Of a stretch of 64,000 bases of DNA, positions 36,290-48,580 are shown one piece after another (the stretch's first letter is position 1; the number at the start of each line of letters is the position of its first letter). The stretch comes from Sphagnum magellanicum. Lineage: Eukaryota; Streptophyta; Sphagnopsida; Sphagnales; Sphagnaceae. The stretch is taken from NCBI GenBank assembly GCA_021904315.1, contig CM038926.1, positions 2,016,718 through 2,080,717 on the forward strand, given 5' to 3'. The position numbers and the translations under genes are program-made. The notes under the pieces are model-generated. The model saw only the letters and a list, made by a program, of their open reading frames with translations. It was not told the origin of the DNA and searched no databases.

Positions 36290-36858
36290 TGTTAATAGGG
36301 TTTTTCTATTTAAGGTTAATATACCTTTGGATTTTTCAACAACAAGTTCCTAAAACAACAATAGGTACATACTAAAACTTAAGCTACTACAAATCCTAAA
36401 TTAACATGTACACAAATTACTCAAACTTGAAGGAAATAGGTTGAAAGAAAAATGATCCATGTTCCATAATTGAAAAGTGAAACACATAATCATGAATGAA
36501 ATTCAAAAAGTCCCTTAACATGTTTATCCTCCTAGTCTTATACTAACCAATTCAAAATACAACAATCATAACTGACCTTTATAAATGGTCATTAGCCAGT
36601 ACTTAGACTAATAGTCCAAAATTTCAAAAAGTACACCTTGTCTAACTACAAGTCTAATTACTAGTTCTATCAAGTATAAGTTCTACCAATTACTTGTTGA
36701 CTAACATGTCAGCCTATCGTTTTAACCTAGTCATTACCTACCAAGTTTAGTTAACTAGTTAGGTTAATACTACGGGTTAGGTCAAATAACAAGTTATGAC
36801 ACCTGTTAAGTTTAACAACTTGCTTATATTATCGATTTGTTACCAAATCTAGGTAACA
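36290..36858 (-). repeat. Gypsy LTR, 569 bp
   Basis: It runs from TGTTAATAGGG to AGGTAACA on the plus strand and aligns over its length with the LTR at 48581-49161. It serves as the 5' LTR of the minus-strand fossil to its left. Confidence 0.6.
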
Positions 36859-37770
36859 ATATTGTATATTCCTGTTGTTGAAAAATGAAAAAGTAAATTA
36901 TCCTTGATGGAAATAGAAAAACCTGTTAACAATGAAGTTTACAAACAAGGTTTTTGGAACCTTACTAACCAAATTGGTTAATGAAAACATGAATGATTAG
37001 GATAAACACTTGTCTATAGTCTTATTCTCATACAAAACTGCCTACAAAGATGGAATAGGTCATGTCGCATTTCAACTTGTTTATGGATTTGCATCCATCA
37101 TTGCCCTATAGAATACCTATTACCCATCTAGACCTGGTGAACAATAGAGGAGGTTACAACCTTTGAGCAAGAAAATAGATGTATAGAGTTAGAAGATGAA
37201 TTAGAAGCAGCTTTCAACTTTCTTAGGAGAACCACCAATTCTACAACAACATTAGAGCCACGAATTATTATAATTTTAAACTAAAAAAAGGAGGTTGAAA
37301 TCATTTCTCAACTTATTGTTGAGGAGTAGTCAACATAGGCCCCTCAATCAGAACCTTTAGAGGAAGTTGAGTTGTAGCAGCCTATGAGCAAAAACAATGG
37401 GGAAGAGTTTATCCAAGAACTCTTTGAAGAACTGATTTATAGCATTATTCTTCCATGCCCGCGATCAAGGACAAAAGCCATGATGAAGAAAAAAGGCAAA
37501 GCGCCTATAGAAAAATAGGTTGAGAAACTTGTTAAGAAGAAAATAGCGTTGAAGGCAAAGGAAACCCAGAAGATGCAACAATTGATGAAGATGGACTCAA
37601 ATGAACTCAAATGGGGTAGATGAGTTGGTTTGGAAGGCATGTTCAACTTGCAATAGACTATGCCAAGAAAGCAATGACACTAGGAGCAAGCATGATCTTG
37701 TGAGTAAGAGCCTATGAGTAGGAAATTATGTATTTGGAATATTTAATGATGAGGATAGAATATTCTTAAA
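36859..37770 (+). mobile_element. Fragment of another gypsy copy: LTR end and extra-ORF remnant
   Basis: 36859-36927 ends in AATAGAAAAACCTGTTAACA, the terminus of a gypsy LTR in the orientation opposite to its left neighbour. From about 37140 to 37770 a Lys/Glu-rich decayed coding stretch (KAMMKKKGKAPIEK, then KKKIALKAKETQKMQQLMK) parallels the start of the extra ORF near 1500-1700 (KFMMKHKGKEQ). It is heavily broken. Confidence 0.4.
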
Positions 37771-37811
37771 ATATCCCTATGCCACATAGGAATGATGTGA
37801 AAATTATTTTT

Positions 37812-38131
37812 CCACATGTACATGGATGAAAGTCAACAAATGGATGAAAATAATCATCAATGAACTTTTTTGATGATAATTACACGTAGATGAATTGTTT
37901 GGAAGAAAGATTCATCAAGCTGAAATGTATGGATGAAATTAATTACAAAAGAGGTATGTTAGATGAAAACCACATGTACATGGATGATAGTTATAAAAAT
38001 CATGACATATTTGGATGAACGTGGAACATGAATGAACTTTTGGATGATAATTAAAAATAGATGAATTGTTGGATGAAACTTTTGGCTAATTGAGTATATG
38101 GATGAAAATAATTCCAAAATAGTTATGACAA
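37812..38131. repeat. 158-bp tandem duplication rich in ATGGATGA
   Basis: Two copies, each starting CCACATGTACATGGATGA (37812 and 37970), with several internal ATGGATGA or AGATGAAT variants. No coding is supported. Confidence 0.6.
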
Positions 38132-38639
38132 ATGGAAATTATTGGACTCACATAATTTTCATGTCCAACTTCATCCAAAAAAAAAGGTGTTAGAGGTGAA
38201 ATTTGAAAGAGCTACATTATAATGCAAAAGGGTGAAATAATAACTTATGTAAGTTGAGTGAAATCACATAATAAATCAAGGGTAGGATGTCCACATAATG
38301 ATGGCATGGGAAAATGCTTGAGAAATTAATGAATAGTGCATTACACACATCATGTTAAAATATATTTTTATTTTTGCAGTAGAATGTATTCCAAAAGAAT
38401 AGAACCCATAATAGTCCTATTAAACAACTATTTAATGACACTGTAACCTAATTTACCTCTAGGACTTTGGCATGATCCAATAATCTATGAACCTCATTCT
38501 AGTTTCAAGATGGATAGTGGATGAATGGTTCTCTAATCCTAGCGTGCATGTCATATTACAAAATGGAATATAAGTGCTTACATGGCACCCACAAACCCCG
38601 CTTGTTGAAAGACCCAAACATCATGGAAGAAAAATCCAC

Positions 38640-41612
38640 GCAACTATTTACAATTTTTTGGCAGTCCTAAAAGGAGGCGATAAATCTATCCATATCTTGG
38701 AAGAATAATGTTTAAAGGAATTAATAGTGCGACTTTAAGAGTTCGTCCCACGTCCCACTTGTTTTTTTGTAGAATGGATAGTTTGAATGTGTTGGGACAT
38801 TGAATCTTCTTCCCGTTCCTTGTTTTGGGCCAAGCATCTAGATTCGATGGCTTATAGACATGGGCAGAAAGACCATTGCCAAAGAGATTCCAAGGGGCAC
38901 ATGTGGAAGGTTGACTGACAAGTGCAAAATTGTCGTCTCCAACATGATTAACAAGGGAACATCTTGGCTTCTCTGATGTCAGGAAACCAACCTCCTCTAA
39001 TGCCACAATTTGAGTGAGATTTGTCCCTACTTGCACATGCCATAAAGAAGGCAAGGTTAACCTATCAAATGCATATTTCCTACTTGTCCCTCCCACACAA
39101 CGCAAAAGGTCATCATGACAAAACTAGAACTGATGTAACTTAATCAACACCTTTGGTTGCAGACTAGTAACCAACATTACACATAGCAAGAATACCATGA
39201 TCTATTTGTTTGGAAATCATTTTAGTTTTGCAATAATGTTTAATGCCTTTTTGCAACACCCAATAATGACTACTTGACTTTGGGAGACAACATTCAATTT
39301 GCCAAATTTCATCCCCACCAAAGCACTCAAGGACATCCGCACCATTGTGGGTGATAACAAGAACAAGGCCAATAATCTCCCCCACATCCATAATTGACAA
39401 CTTGGCTACTTTTAGGGTTGAACAAAGTAATCTAGAACTTACATATAACATGAAGCCTCCCCATAAGAAGTTGAGCGAATTGTTGACCTCGTGAATGGCG
39501 CCCTTGCTTGTAGCTCTAGATGAATACCACCAAGACCGAATCCAATAACATATTGAAGGTCATTTTCTTCCAAGGATGTGGTTTTTTTGTATCCATAATA
39601 GAGGGCTTTGTGTTGATCATGGAACTCTGGTGTGATCAATTACTTGGTGTGTGTGTCTAAAAACTGAGTCCAATGGAAACAATAGGTCCATTCTTTGTCA
39701 ACCATCTCGACCATAAGATTTCCAATCCCATAAACAATGCGAACAACATTCAAGTTTGCTTGTGCACCATCCACCATGAACCCCTTGAAAACATGAATAC
39801 CTAATCCTTTCTTATCAACAATTATGTTTAGCTTCCTCCATAGAATGCATTGATCTTTGTGTCCTTGGATTGTATGTCACAAACCGTAACATCATGACCT
39901 TACAATAGACCTGGTCATTAACATGATAAGCCATGGTCATCCATCCTTGAACAAATTTTATGTGATCGAACATCATCCAAGCATTTTGCAAATCACCACC
40001 CAATTGCATTTGTCGGACCAAATTAAATTTAGATGCAATTCCATTGACAAACATCTTGAACAAATCAACCTTTTGCCCATCTTGTTGACCAAGAAAGTAG
40101 ATATCCTAAATATAGTCATAACCAGACAATGCTTTCAATTTTAGGATACATTCAATGAGTTGGAGTTACTAAGATGATGATTCAGTGAAGTAATGAAATT
40201 GTGTATGTCAGGGGAGCACAAAGGAGTGAACTTTAACAACATTTTATTTAGGTTTTCACCTTTGAGAAGCTCCACAAGACCTTGTCCATCCTCATTGAAC
40301 AAATGATGAGAAAGAAATGTCTTACTCACAAATAAAGCGATAGCTAAAGTGGTAGCAATTGGCATGCAATAGACTTTGTTTGCAACCATGTTCTTCATCT
40401 CCTGGAAATATTCTCTACACTTGCCATCTACAATTGGATGGGCATGGATGCCCAAGTGAATCGGAATTCTTGAAAGATTTGGAAACTTGTGAACAACATG
40501 ATACATTCAACAATTGCAAGTTTCTAGACAAGTGGGGGAAAATTTGCAAAATTTATAATTGATTATACAAATTGGGGATTTCACAAGAAACTGCCCAAAT
40601 ATCGGAAGCTGCAAACTATCTCCACTCCAAGAAACTTCATTACGTGCAGAAGAACGTTAAAATAGACGATAATAATCACTTTGACAACACAAATGTCCAA
40701 GGCGTTTCATTGTTATAAAGCCCAATCCAAACAAATTCTTCATGTTACTTATTTACAACTTGCACCAAACATGACCATCAAACTTTCTGTCCATACCTTG
40801 TAATTGTTTAGATTGTCCAAATGGATGATGAATAGGAGGAAGCTCAAAAATATGTCACCATTAAATTTAGTGGGAAGACAATTCACAAATTCAATTATGA
40901 TGGCCCCATAGTCAAAGCATTTCATTTTAGAATAAGCATGCAAATCAAAGACATTACCTTCAACAAATCAACAATGCTAGAAAAAAAGTCACTTGTGGCA
41001 CTTCCATCCACAGAGGTTGCACCTTGTTAGCTCATGAATTCACAAATGGCACTTCCATCTTCAGAGGTTGCTCCTTGTCAATTCACGAATTCACTAATGG
41101 CATATCCATCCAAAGAGCCTATTCTTTGTCAACTCATGAATTCACGGAAATAGGGATGACAACATTAGGAGGGGAAGGGCCATCTTCATTAAAAGAATCA
41201 TAAAGATCAGTAAACACGACTCTGCAATCAAGACAAAAAACTTTGAGTCATGAGAAATCACAATGGGCTTTTCCTTCATCAAAACACCTTCCGTAGTAAT
41301 GTTGGCCACTCATGTAGTTGTGCCCAATATTTCAACAGTACCTTGAAAATTGTTAAGCACATTTTTGTCAACAATCCCATACTTGCCATTGGTGATAGTC
41401 CAAAACATCCTTCCAGGGTTCACATTCGAAACCAAGTTAACATAACTTAAAACAATGTTATTGTCCCCTTAAGAAACATCTTTATAAACATGCACAAATC
41501 TTCATTGAAAAGCAAAGATTGCATAGAACAAATTCTCAATCACTTGTACAACTCCAAAATCAAAATCCAAGATGGTAAGATTTGGTTTCCTCGTAGCATG
41601 GAAAGTAGCCAT
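38640..41612 (-). pseudogene. Decayed gene of unrecognised family, possibly MULE-like transposase
   Basis: Minus-strand pieces follow one another in a plausible protein order but in several frames. A start near 41612 gives MATFHATRKPNLTILDFDFG. NPGRMFWTITNGKYGIVDKN lies at about 41380. Three 17-codon repeats follow (40990-41145), then KCREYFQEM and LSHHLFNEDGQGLVELLKGE at 40141-40506. DLQNAWMMFDHIKFVQGWMT is near 39980, and HVFKGFMVDGAQANLNVVRI near 39790 with HWTQ shortly after. SIMDVGEIIGLVLVITHNGAD lies near 39390, and YAFDRLTLPSLWHVQVGTNL at 38686-39105. The spacing of MMFD, GFMVD and HW is reminiscent of a MULE-type DDE transposase, which is inference. No terminal inverted repeats were found. 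At least five frame changes or stops separate the pieces. Confidence 0.45.
40990..41145 (-). repeat. 51-bp tandem repeat, three units
   Basis: Units beginning at GGCACTTCC (40997, 41048) and GGCATATCC (41099) have a period of exactly 51 bases, a multiple of three. On the minus strand this gives a 17-residue repeat of the type EDGSAICEFMS inside the decayed gene. The in-frame period suggests that it arose while the gene was still coding. Confidence 0.7.
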
Positions 41613-44600
41613 CGAAATTAAAATAAAAGGTTATCAATGAGATAAATCTAGTAGCAATTTGACAATTAGACAACAGAAACTGTTGTTGCATTAGGAATTC
41701 AAACTAAAGGACAGATGAGGAACTGGAACTCAAAAATCCAACGCAAGAGATAAAAGTACATAAACATATTATTATTAAAATGCAAGGATAGGTAACAATC
41801 TCTAATGAAAGACAACAATGTGAATGGAATAAGGAGACACATATAGGGGAAACACGTGTATTTTTCGCCTTGCATAAATTTGAATATAACTGACAATGCA
41901 GACAACAAGAATAGAACTGGCAACAAAAAAGGAAATGAAAAATACCAATATACAACATCCAATTGACCTAACATGGCAGAAAGGGAAAAATTGAAAAGTT
42001 ACATAAATATGCAAGGAAAAAAATGAACGTAATGACAATAATCAAACTAGAGCATTGGTGGTGATGCAAATTTATGTGAGGACCTATATCTTAGAGCAAT
42101 ACATTCTCACTAATCAATCTATCCCCTGATAATCCCAATACTAAACTATAATCACAAATTTTTGTTAGGAATTATTTGGAGAAAAGAAATTATGATATCT
42201 TTACCTAGAAGAACTCAACACATTGATCCCAATCAACACAAAAATAAATGGTGGTGTGTGCCTAGAATTAATGGATGTAGTTTTCAACAAATTTCCAAAT
42301 TATTAAACATTTTATATATACTAAATAGTGGCCACTATAGACCATGGTCCCAAGCCACAACCACAATCCATTGGAATTGTGTGATCCCATTGATGTATGC
42401 ATAGGAATGGTCACAAGGTATTTAGACATAGTCCAGTATGAATTTGAATCAAATTAACAAAGAGCATGAGCTAGGGTTCGAGGCATGGAGAACCTACATT
42501 TAGGCTCGATTATAAGCTAGTTCATTTTGTAATATATCATTTGTTCGTATATGGGGATGCATGGTGAGCTATGGACCATCACTTAAGAGAGGACGAAGGC
42601 CAACAATAACATAGATTGGATTATAATGAAGATTACAACAATCTGAGATGTTAAAGGAAAAAAATGTTGGATTCCTCTTGGAGCAAGAGGTTGTGTGATT
42701 ATAAATAAATAAAGTGCAAGCAAGATAATTACAAGAAGGAATGAATAATCTGACTTGCCATAAAATTGGAAGATATCTAATAGTTAACAGAATAACAAAA
42801 ATTGAAAGAAATGTTTGACACTATTTGGAGTAGAGAACAAAAAAAAAAATTATGGATATCAACAAACGATTTTTTTTGAAAAGTGTAGGTTGGATTTGCA
42901 AAATATGAAAAATTTGACAATGTGGACCCATAACATTAACCACAATAGAATAATCTAGCTAGTCCTTCTAATGTGTGATATCAAATAAAACATACAAAAA
43001 AGTCCCACGTAGGTGATTATATTTTGGTGGTACAAGGTTCACAGGCTGGTCAACATTCAACTTAAATAATGATTTAACAACACCACCAATTCATTCTAAC
43101 AAGTACAACTTGTTAGGTTGAATAAGCAGTTATTCTTCAAGGAGCAACTAACAATGACCAATCAGGACTTCATAAATACTTAGGAGCATGTTCAAATTTT
43201 TTTGATGGTTACTATTAACATTCAACAAATTAGATGAAGTATGTATATAAATTCATTACACATTATCAAAAAAACGTTTATTTAATAACATTTGATCATC
43301 TAAATAGTGTAATTTCACAAATTGTAATTGTTCATAGTTATGATCTTAATGAGTTACATGGAAGTGTAGTTGAATGATTTTTAGAAATTTGTCTTTATTG
43401 TCCAAAACATTCGTTACTACACATCTGTCATGTAATTAAATGGCGACAGAATAACATTGAATTGTTATAATTGCAATAGGGGACAAATTTTGTTATAAGT
43501 AAAGATGTTAGCAAATTGTCAATAGCTTTGACCTAATGCATTTAATGATTGGCATCAAACCCAATAAACACATCAAATAATGAATTTTCTTAACACATAG
43601 AAAATCAATTTGAATTGGTAATCATTAAGTATACCTTCCTTGAACAATCACATGTACAATAGGGATGTAGGAAAAGCCAAAAAATGACAACATCCTTTAG
43701 AAAAGAAAGTATAAAAGGCACAAAATGGACATAGATGAAACATTTTTTCAAATTTAGAGGGCTAGCGCACTTCCAACCAAAGCCCAACACAAGAGTAGAA
43801 AAACGCATGGTAACAAGTGGATTCATATCAAAGCAAGATAGTGAAAGCTAACATTGGTGCTAAAGAAAATAGGGAGATGTGCCTTACAAATTCCTAGACA
43901 AATAGGTGTTATGTCTTTTCTTAGAGTGGAACAAAAATGTGTTATGTTGTATTCTAGCAACTCTCATACCTTTTAATAAAATTTTTACGCCATTCTGAAA
44001 GAAATAAAAGTATTAGGAAGATGAAAGGAGCTTGATTTTTCTCAAGGGAGGAAGGAATTTTTAGAGGTAAATTTTTTTGCATTATAGGCCTAGATGCATT
44101 ACACTCTAAATGAAAGTACATTAACTGAGAAGATTTCATGAGTTCTAACTAGTGGATTATTATCATCAAAGAAGGAGGTAGAGGTAGGTTATGGCAAAGA
44201 CTTATGATGGCAACAACATACAAGACACATGCCCTTGTCCTTCAGTAAGTGTTAGCGCAGTTAGGTTTTTAAAAAAAATTATGTTTGACAAAAAATGTGT
44301 TTATAATTTAGGGTTTAAGGTTTCTTCATATATCATCAAATTAAGATTACATTTGAGAAGGCTGGATAATTCCAATTAAATAACTTAATCCTTGTAGAAC
44401 TCAACTACATCAATTAAGAGCTCAACTAAAATTATTTTTAATTTTTGAAATAATGTCTCAGTTAGTTTCATAATTTCATGCACAATCTAGTTTTGATTTA
44501 AATTATTGATGAAATCATCAAAATGCATAAAAATTTCTACTTTCATAAATAAAATTAGTTGAATGTTTGGAAACCCCATTTTAGTTATTTTTTCTGAATG

Positions 44601-44849
44601 CAATAATATATAGCCATTTAGAATTTATTTATATATTTTTTAAAGGTTTCATTAAATAGAGAGTTGGGGCTTGAGTCCACATATGTATATAAATGTTCAT
44701 TCTTAAATGAATCTTTCTTGTTGATCTCTTTGTGTAGGAAGAAAGAGAAGGCCCAAAGACCCTACGAGATCTCAACACACTTCAAGAGGAGAGCAACAAG
44801 TTTGAAGTAAGAACTTGAAACTCCAACTTTGTTTTTTGTTCAAGTTTTC
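41613..44849. other. No gene seen
   Basis: AT-rich intergenic DNA. Overlapping hydrophobic minus-strand frames at 41699-42038 look like chance products of T-rich sequence. A plus-strand frame at 42162-42404 has no recognisable motif. It could hold the promoter side of the decayed gene at 38640-41612. Confidence 0.4.
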
Positions 44850-45725
44850 ATGTATAAGGAAATCCAAGTTTGAGCTCAAATTCTAGGGTGATGGCGAAAT
44901 TGGCCAAATAAAATGAAAAAAAGGAATCGAGCTTGGGCTTGGCTCCATGTTTGCAATCAGACCCAAGCTTGACTCCATCTTCATTTGCTTTTTCTGAGTT
45001 TTTTCTGGTGCCAAGAAAAGTTCAACAAGAGCAAAAAAACCATTGAGTTAAAGCTCAACTTCGAAATCAAAACCAAACTAAAGCTTGGCTCTAGTTTTTT
45101 TTGTTGCAACTGAGCTTCTTTTGGTGCCAAAAAAAACTCAGCTGCAACAAATAAAAGAGCCAAGCTCTAGCTTGATTTTGATATTTTAAGCTTGGCTCCA
45201 GAATCAAAGTTGAGCTAAAGCTCGGCTTCAATTTTTAGAGTTCAACCATGAAATTAAAGCTGAACTGAAGCTTGACTTTTCTTCTTTTTCTTTCCATCTC
45301 AGTGTTGAGAGAAGCTCAAATGGAGCAAAAAATAAACTTGAGCTTTAATCCACCTCCGAAATTCAAGCCAAGCTAGAGCTTGGTTCTAATTTTTTTGCTC
45401 TTGCCAAACTTCTTTGGGTGCTAAAAGAAACTTGGAAGGAGCTAAAGGAGCCAAGCCGGCTCCAAGTTTCTTTTTAAAAAAATTCGAGATCTAACTTGGC
45501 TCCAAAAGTGGAACCGTGTTAAAACTCAATCCTTGCTTTAAAATGAACAAAGCTGAGCTCTAGTTCGACTCGAAAAGTGGAGCCAAGCTAGACCTTGGCT
45601 TTTCATTTGTTGATGAGGCCAAGCTTCACTTGGTGCCAAAAGAAGCTTGGCTAGAAAATTTTAAAGAGCCAAGCTTTAGCTAGGTTCCACTTTTGGAGCC
45701 AAGTTAGAGCCCAACTTCTATTTTT
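44850..45725. repeat. Degenerate repeat array based on AAGCTTGGCTC
   Basis: About 875 bp with dozens of variants of AAGCTTGGCTCCA, CCAAGCTTGAGCTC and TTGGTGCCAAAA, in both orientations, in irregular units of roughly 100-160 bp. The short palindromes AGCTT and CCAAGCTTGG dominate. No open frame supports coding. Confidence 0.6.
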
Positions 45726-45739
45726 CCTATAGCCGAAGA

Positions 45740-48300
45740 TCTCTCGACATTGAGAAAACCTTGGATATTAGGCTTTCTTTTTTTCCTCATCTTGACCATC
45801 TCAACTCAATTTTTTTTCTTGGGAAATAATGTTGAACTTTCTTATGTCTACTTTTGTAGGACATATCTTATAGGGATATTTTCATCACAAGGATTATGGA
45901 AATGCTTCAAATATTGCATGCATTGGGATCAACTTCAATTTGCACAATTTTAGATTCCTTTCATAGTTTTTTTAATGCATTTGTAACATTTTGAATTTTT
46001 TTTTGCAAACATCCCAAGTGGTGGGATATGTAGATTCTCTGTCGTTCGTTAGGACTATTTGAGTTTTTCAAAGCCAAACCAAGTTTAACAACTTTGAAGT
46101 CCTTGATAAGCACAAGATGGTGCCTAGGAACAAAACTTGAATGTTTATTCTTTTATGTTAGACGATATCGATGTTGGTTGTTTGTCTTGGTCTCAAAATC
46201 AATATCCTCAAGGTGGAACGAATGTTCTAGACTAGCTATCAAGAGGGGGACAAAGTTTTTTACATTTCACCTTTCAATTATAAAAGGTTGGAGGAATTCC
46301 AAAAGCAACACATGTCTCCTTGGAGGGTTGGCATTAGATGTCAGAATGAGAGATTTGAGTCTTTCTTGTTTGCTAATCTTGATCTCAAGTCTATTTCCAA
46401 GCACATGGTTTTTGTCTAGGATGGGAATCATAGGTTGCGAGCTTGGTTGCCTTACATCAACCGTCTACACGATGATGAACCCTCTTGGAACATCTCTGTT
46501 GATTCCATTGTTTTTGAGACCTTTCATGGGTTGTTGAGTTCTTCATTACCATGACAAAACTCAACAAGTATGCTTTTGACCCTTCTATTGTTTCCTACAT
46601 TAAGCTAGATTTAAATGATTTTGTTCTCATTCCTCTCTAAATTTCTACAAGTCAGTGGAACTAGACCATGTAAAACCCCACCTTGTTCATGAATGTTTTA
46701 GAATTCAATTGATTAGGGTTATCCCCTTGGAGTAGTTCAAAGAGGTGCTGCCAACAGATGTTTACAAGAAATGCCAGTCCAAGTCTTGCAAGACATGGCA
46801 TTTCCTAACCTCATAAGCTTTTCTTGACTATATGTATAAGGTATGACATATTTCAAACTCCCTTCAGGACTTTGTTTTTCCTCTGTATTCAACTTATTCA
46901 TCCTTTCTTTTCTTTGTTCTTGCAGTGAGAGATTTCTACAATTGGGGATGTTGCGGTCAAGTTGTATCATGAATAATTCCCCAACACTCGAAATTGTTCA
47001 CCATTGAAGCTCTAGGAGTGAATGGAAAGAGCTATGGAGTAGGTAAGGAAGGATCATTACTTGGCCTTTTGCAAGCATTTGCCAACATGTGATCTTTTTT
47101 TGGGTGTAAACACTAGTAGAAAACCCCATTTTTCGACTTGTTTTAAGAGACTAAAAGTGTCTTTTGCGACTATTTTTGATCAAAAATAGTCACAAAAGAC
47201 ACTTTTAGTTGCCTAAGACAAGTTGAAAAATGGGGTTTTTCTTTTAGTGAGATTTCTTGAAGGAGATATAGGTTCGGTATGACATGAACTTGGATCCAAA
47301 GATGTGCTGCAAATGCTTGTGTGTTCCTACATTTCCTCTAAACAAAAGTTATTTTGGCTTAGGATGCGAAACAAGTCTGTTGTTCTAAAGGAGGCCAAAA
47401 ATTCCCCAAACCCAAGTTTTCTGACTCCCAATTTGACAAATGGTTACACAAGGCAACCTTCTAGCATCATGTATTCTAGTTCTGGATGAAACATTTATTT
47501 TTTATTGAATACGCTCCTTCTTATTGCCCTCTTATTTTTGCAACTTGAAATTGAAACATTTAAGCTCTTTGATGCAACAGTTTCTGATTTTTTTTTGGTT
47601 GTGAAAGCGTTCCTGAATATGATCTCTTTCTCCTCATATATACAATAGTGGAGGTTGGCAATATGGGAGATTTGCTTTTTCTAATAATTCAAGCCTAAGG
47701 ATGGCATTCGAAGAAACACATTTTGGGAGCAGTAATCAAGGAGTAAGGAGGTTGTACATGTCAAGCAAGTTTTATACATGTATTCCAATTATACAACTTC
47801 ATTCCATTCTCAATATGTTTCAAATTGATTTCTGAGTGTTTGATGGTCCGCATTCTTTTTTCTGCACCACCACATAGCTTCCCCTTGCCTCAATGTCGTG
47901 ACTAAGGGAATTGGTAGCCATTTATCAAATTTCTTTATGAAGGCATTGTTTATCACCCTACATAAAGAAATCTGTTAAATGGATACCAACTTTCTAATAT
48001 CTTAGACATCTAGCATGACCCCAAGGCTAATAGCACTATGTTCCAAAAGGACCTTCTCAAGGATTCGCCTAGTTCCCATCTTCTCTAGTGTCGTTGGTAT
48101 TTCGACTATCCAAAAGACAACACCCCCACCCTGGAAATTCCATTAAGGGAGACTATTGAACCCTCTTTTGTGGAGACTCTTGCAAGCTTTGCAAGAACAT
48201 AGGTTGAGGGTGGGGGGTGAAAAATCGCTTATAAGGGAAAGGGAAAGTTGAAGGCAAAAGTGACTGAACCTCCCTCCTTCCATGCAAATTAAGGTGCCTT
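45740..48300 (+). pseudogene. Decayed coding-like sequence of unknown origin
   Basis: Several plus-strand segments look protein-coding in composition but lie in changing frames. VFYISPFNYKRLEEFQKQHM is near 46260-46310, GNHRLRAWLPYINRLHDDEP and WNISVDSIVFETFHGLL lie near 46425-46535, and GGWQYGRFAFSNNS is near 47655. The GNHR motif is reminiscent of ParB/sulfiredoxin-like folds, but that is weak. It is interrupted by a MITE at 47111-47249. At least three frame changes or stops are present. It may be a remnant of a repetitive element protein; I do not recognise the family. Confidence 0.3.
47111..47249. mobile_element. Hairpin MITE of CACTA type (139 bp)
   Basis: It starts CACTAGTAGAAAACCCCATT and ends AATGGGGTTTTTCTTTTAGTG. 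The two halves are near-perfect inverted repeats of about 65 bp meeting around TTTTTGATCAAAAATAG. The CACTA ends and the GCGACT/AGTCNC motifs inside match CACTA-type termini (compare 51170-51479). A 3-bp target duplication is uncertain (AAA against AGA). Confidence 0.65.
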
Positions 48301-48580
48301 TGTTGAGGTTCCTTTAAGACAAACTCTAGGTCTGTAGACAACAAACGATATGACAAGAGAGACAAGGGCTATTATCGCACCTATTCTTCCCACCCTTCCT
48401 CCTAATGAAGTTTGGAACATTCAACAAGGATCATTCCAATTTTCTCCATCCTGCCCAAGTCCGATTATTGGCTTTCATTGCATGGTCCTCCCATTCTCAT
48501 GGTGTTCCATTGTGGAAACTAAGATCTCATCACAAACCTAGCCCCTAGAGTATGAGACAATCTCCAAGTTCATTCATAAG

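Larger units (their letters stand above)
33070..36858 (-). mobile_element. Ty3/gypsy fossil: gag region and 5' LTR
   Basis: A broken, old minus-strand gypsy copy with many breaks. The LTR at 36290-36858 is followed on its inner side by a TTTGGCGACCATG-like priming region. The gag region (about 33240-35850) includes a CCHC zinc knuckle with CTNCGKTGHSMETC at about 33765 and a helical gag-core segment at 33858-34088 (ERTLKLANYLQVRT). The left part runs into sequence homologous to the gypsy copy at about 7290. Internal direct duplications occur, for example about 34555-34650 and 34680-34800 (AATGAAGTAATAGGTTGTTG). It belongs to the same family as the fossils at 4373 and 48581. Confidence 0.65.

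Noticed and set aside
37812-38131. CRISPR-like array of ATGGATGA repeats
   Set aside because: Plant DNA, only two 158-bp units with irregular internal words; no repeat-spacer structure.
41699-42038. Hydrophobic membrane-protein-like frames on the minus strand
   Set aside because: Three overlapping frames are all hydrophobic because the strand is T-rich; no start context or family supports a gene.
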